Shown: positions 62,301 through 64,000 of the stretch, one piece after another
How the letters are laid out: every line of letters begins with the position of its first letter
Position numbering within the stretch: the first letter of the stretch is position 1
Source of the DNA: Antedon mediterranea
Lineage: Eukaryota > Echinodermata > Crinoidea > Comatulida > Antedonidae
Length of the DNA stretch: 64,000 bases
Assembly (NCBI RefSeq): GCF_964355755.1
Contig: NC_092671.1
Location: forward strand, 21,728,001-21,792,000
Direction of reading: 5' to 3'
Translations under genes and position numbers: made by a program
Notes under the pieces: model-generated
Databases searched by the model: none
What the model saw: the letters and a program-made list of their open reading frames with translations, nothing else
What the model was told of the DNA's origin: nothing

Positions 62301-64000
62301 CAATTTGTGATTTTCGAAAAAACTTGGTTACACAAAAACATCAAAGTGGTTAAAAGCACATTATAAACCGTTTTAGACCATTTTGAGCATTTCGATAACA
62401 CATTTCACACAAAAACATCAAAGAGCACAAAATAGCTTAATATCGTATTTAAAAACGTTTTAAACCATTTTGAGCATTTCGACAAAACTTTTTCACACAA
62501 AACACCAAAGTGCTTAGAATAGCTTCAAATCGCATTTGGAGACGTTTTAGACCATTTTGTGATTTTTGAAAAAAACTTTTTAACATATAAACACCAAACT
62601 GCTAAGAATAGCTTCAAATCGCATATGGAGACAATTTAGACCATTTTGTGATTTTCGAAAAAACTTGTTAACATAAAAACACCAAAGTGCTTAGAATACC
62701 TTCAAATCGCATTTGGAGACGTTTTAGACCATTTTGTGATTTTCCAAAAGACTTGTTAACATAAAAACATCAAAGTGTACAGAATAGCTTCAAATCGCAT
62801 TTGGAGACGTTTTAGACCATTTTGTGATTTTCGAAAAAACTTGTTAACATAAAAACACCAAAGTGCTTAGAATAGCTTCAAATCGCATTAGGAGACGTTT
62901 TAGACCATTTTGTGATTTTCGAAAAAACTTGTTAACATAAAAACACCAAAGTGCTTAGAATAGCTTCAAATCGCATTTGGAGACGTTTTAGACCATTTTG
63001 TGATTTTCGAAAAAACTTGTTAACATAAAAACACCAAAATGTTTAGAATAGCTTCAAATCACATTTGGAGACGTTTTAGACCATTTTGTGATTTTCGAAA
63101 AAACTTGTTAACACAAAAACACCAAAGTGATTAGAATAGCTTCAAATCGCATTTGGAGACGTTTTAGACCAATTTGTGCATTTCGATGAAACTTGGTTAC
63201 GCAAAAACATCAAAGTGCTTAAAATCACATTATAAACCGTTTTAGACCATTTTGAGCATATCGATAACACTTTTCACACAAAAACATCAAAGAGCACAAT
63301 ATAGCTTAATATCTTATTTAAAAACGTTTTAGACCATTTTGAGCATTTCGACAAAACTTTTTCACACAAAACACCAAAGTTCTTAGAATAGCTTCAAATC
63401 GCATTTGGAGACGTTTTAGACCATTTTGTGATTTTCGAAAAAACTTGTTAACATAAAAACATCAAAGTGCTAAGAATAGCTTCAAATCGCATTTGGAGAC
63501 ATTTTAGACCAATTAGTGATTTTCGAAAAAACTTGGTTACACAAAAACATCAAAGTGGTTAAAATCACATTATAAACCGTTTTAGACCATTTTGAGCATT
63601 TCGATAACACTTTTCACACAAAAACATCAAAGTGCTTAGAATAGCTTCAAATCGCATTTGGAGACGTTTTAGACCATTTTGTGATTTTCGAAAAAAACTT
63701 TTTAACATAAAAACACCAAACTGCTAAGAATAGCTTCAAATCGCATATGGAGACAATTTAGACCATTTTGTGATTTTCGAAAAAACTTGTTAACATAAAA
63801 ACACCAAAGTATTAGAATAGCTTCAAATCGCATATGGAGACAATTTAGACCATTTTGTGATTTTCGAAAAAACTTGTTAACATAAAAACACCAAAGTGCT
63901 TAGAATACCTTCAAATCGCATTTGGAGACGTTTAAGACCATTTTGTGATTTTCGAAAAAACTTGTTAACATAAAAACACCAAAGTGCTTAGAATAGCTTC

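Larger units (their letters stand above)
28015..64000 (+). repeat. Satellite array, block 3 (plus orientation), continues past the window
   Basis: Thirty-six kilobases of monomers with no foreign insertion that I could find. It consists of nested and tandem higher-order duplications (2231, 2073, 1285, 859, 1734 and 176 bp periods, listed separately). Monomer phase is preserved across nearly all joins, as expected from unequal crossing-over. The last bases of the window are still inside a class A monomer, so the array length is a minimum. Confidence 0.95.

Noticed and set aside
3031-64000. CRISPR array
   Set aside because: Units are contiguous and similar over their full length, with no unique spacers and no cas genes; the associated SINE is eukaryotic.
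3031-64000. Telomeric or rDNA sequence
   Set aside because: No TTAGGG-type runs and no rRNA-like segments were seen on either strand.

Overview
The window holds no convincing protein-coding gene. It is repeat-dominated, AT-rich DNA from a eukaryote, most likely a marine invertebrate animal. Pointers are a tRNA-derived SINE, a long-arm foldback element reminiscent of the sea urchin Tu elements, a short-TIR non-autonomous DNA transposon containing the reiterated AGGCCTA words common in some invertebrate genomes, and a very long satellite. The species cannot be named from the sequence, and the animal assignment is inference.

Layout. (1) 1 to about 3030: a foldback-like element. Its outer arms (1-800 and about 2190-3008) are inverted copies of each other and each carries a 302-bp direct subrepeat. 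A second inner inverted pair lies at about 951-1083 and 1968-2097. The left end lies outside the window. (2) About 3031 to 64000, continuing past the end: one satellite array of roughly 670 monomers (estimated as length divided by unit length). The main monomer (A) is 88 bp; three diverged classes (B 78 bp, C 87 bp, D 87 bp) recur in the order B-C-D among runs of A. The array changes orientation twice: plus from 3031 to about 8096, minus from about 8099 to 28017, plus from about 28015 to the end.

Interruptions. One SINE insertion is present three times (4177, 21068 and 25141) at the identical monomer junction. A 1643-bp TIR element sits at 8532-10174, flanked by AAAT.

Higher-order structure. 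The minus block at 8099-20570 and the plus block at 29177-42232 are inverted copies that stay in exact register. After removing the 1647-bp transposon insertion from one arm and a 2231-bp tandem duplication from the other, both come to 10825 bp. Tandem higher-order duplications with periods 2073, 2231, 1285, 1734, 859 and 176 bp are visible in the plus block, and several blocks are shared over tens of kilobases. Many short open frames of 60-106 codons are by-products of the repeats. The region reads as a rapidly turning-over satellite domain (centromeric, pericentromeric or heterochromatic; which one cannot be told from sequence), evolving by unequal exchange, inverted segmental duplication and occasional transposon insertion. 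A misassembly contribution to the inversions cannot be excluded.
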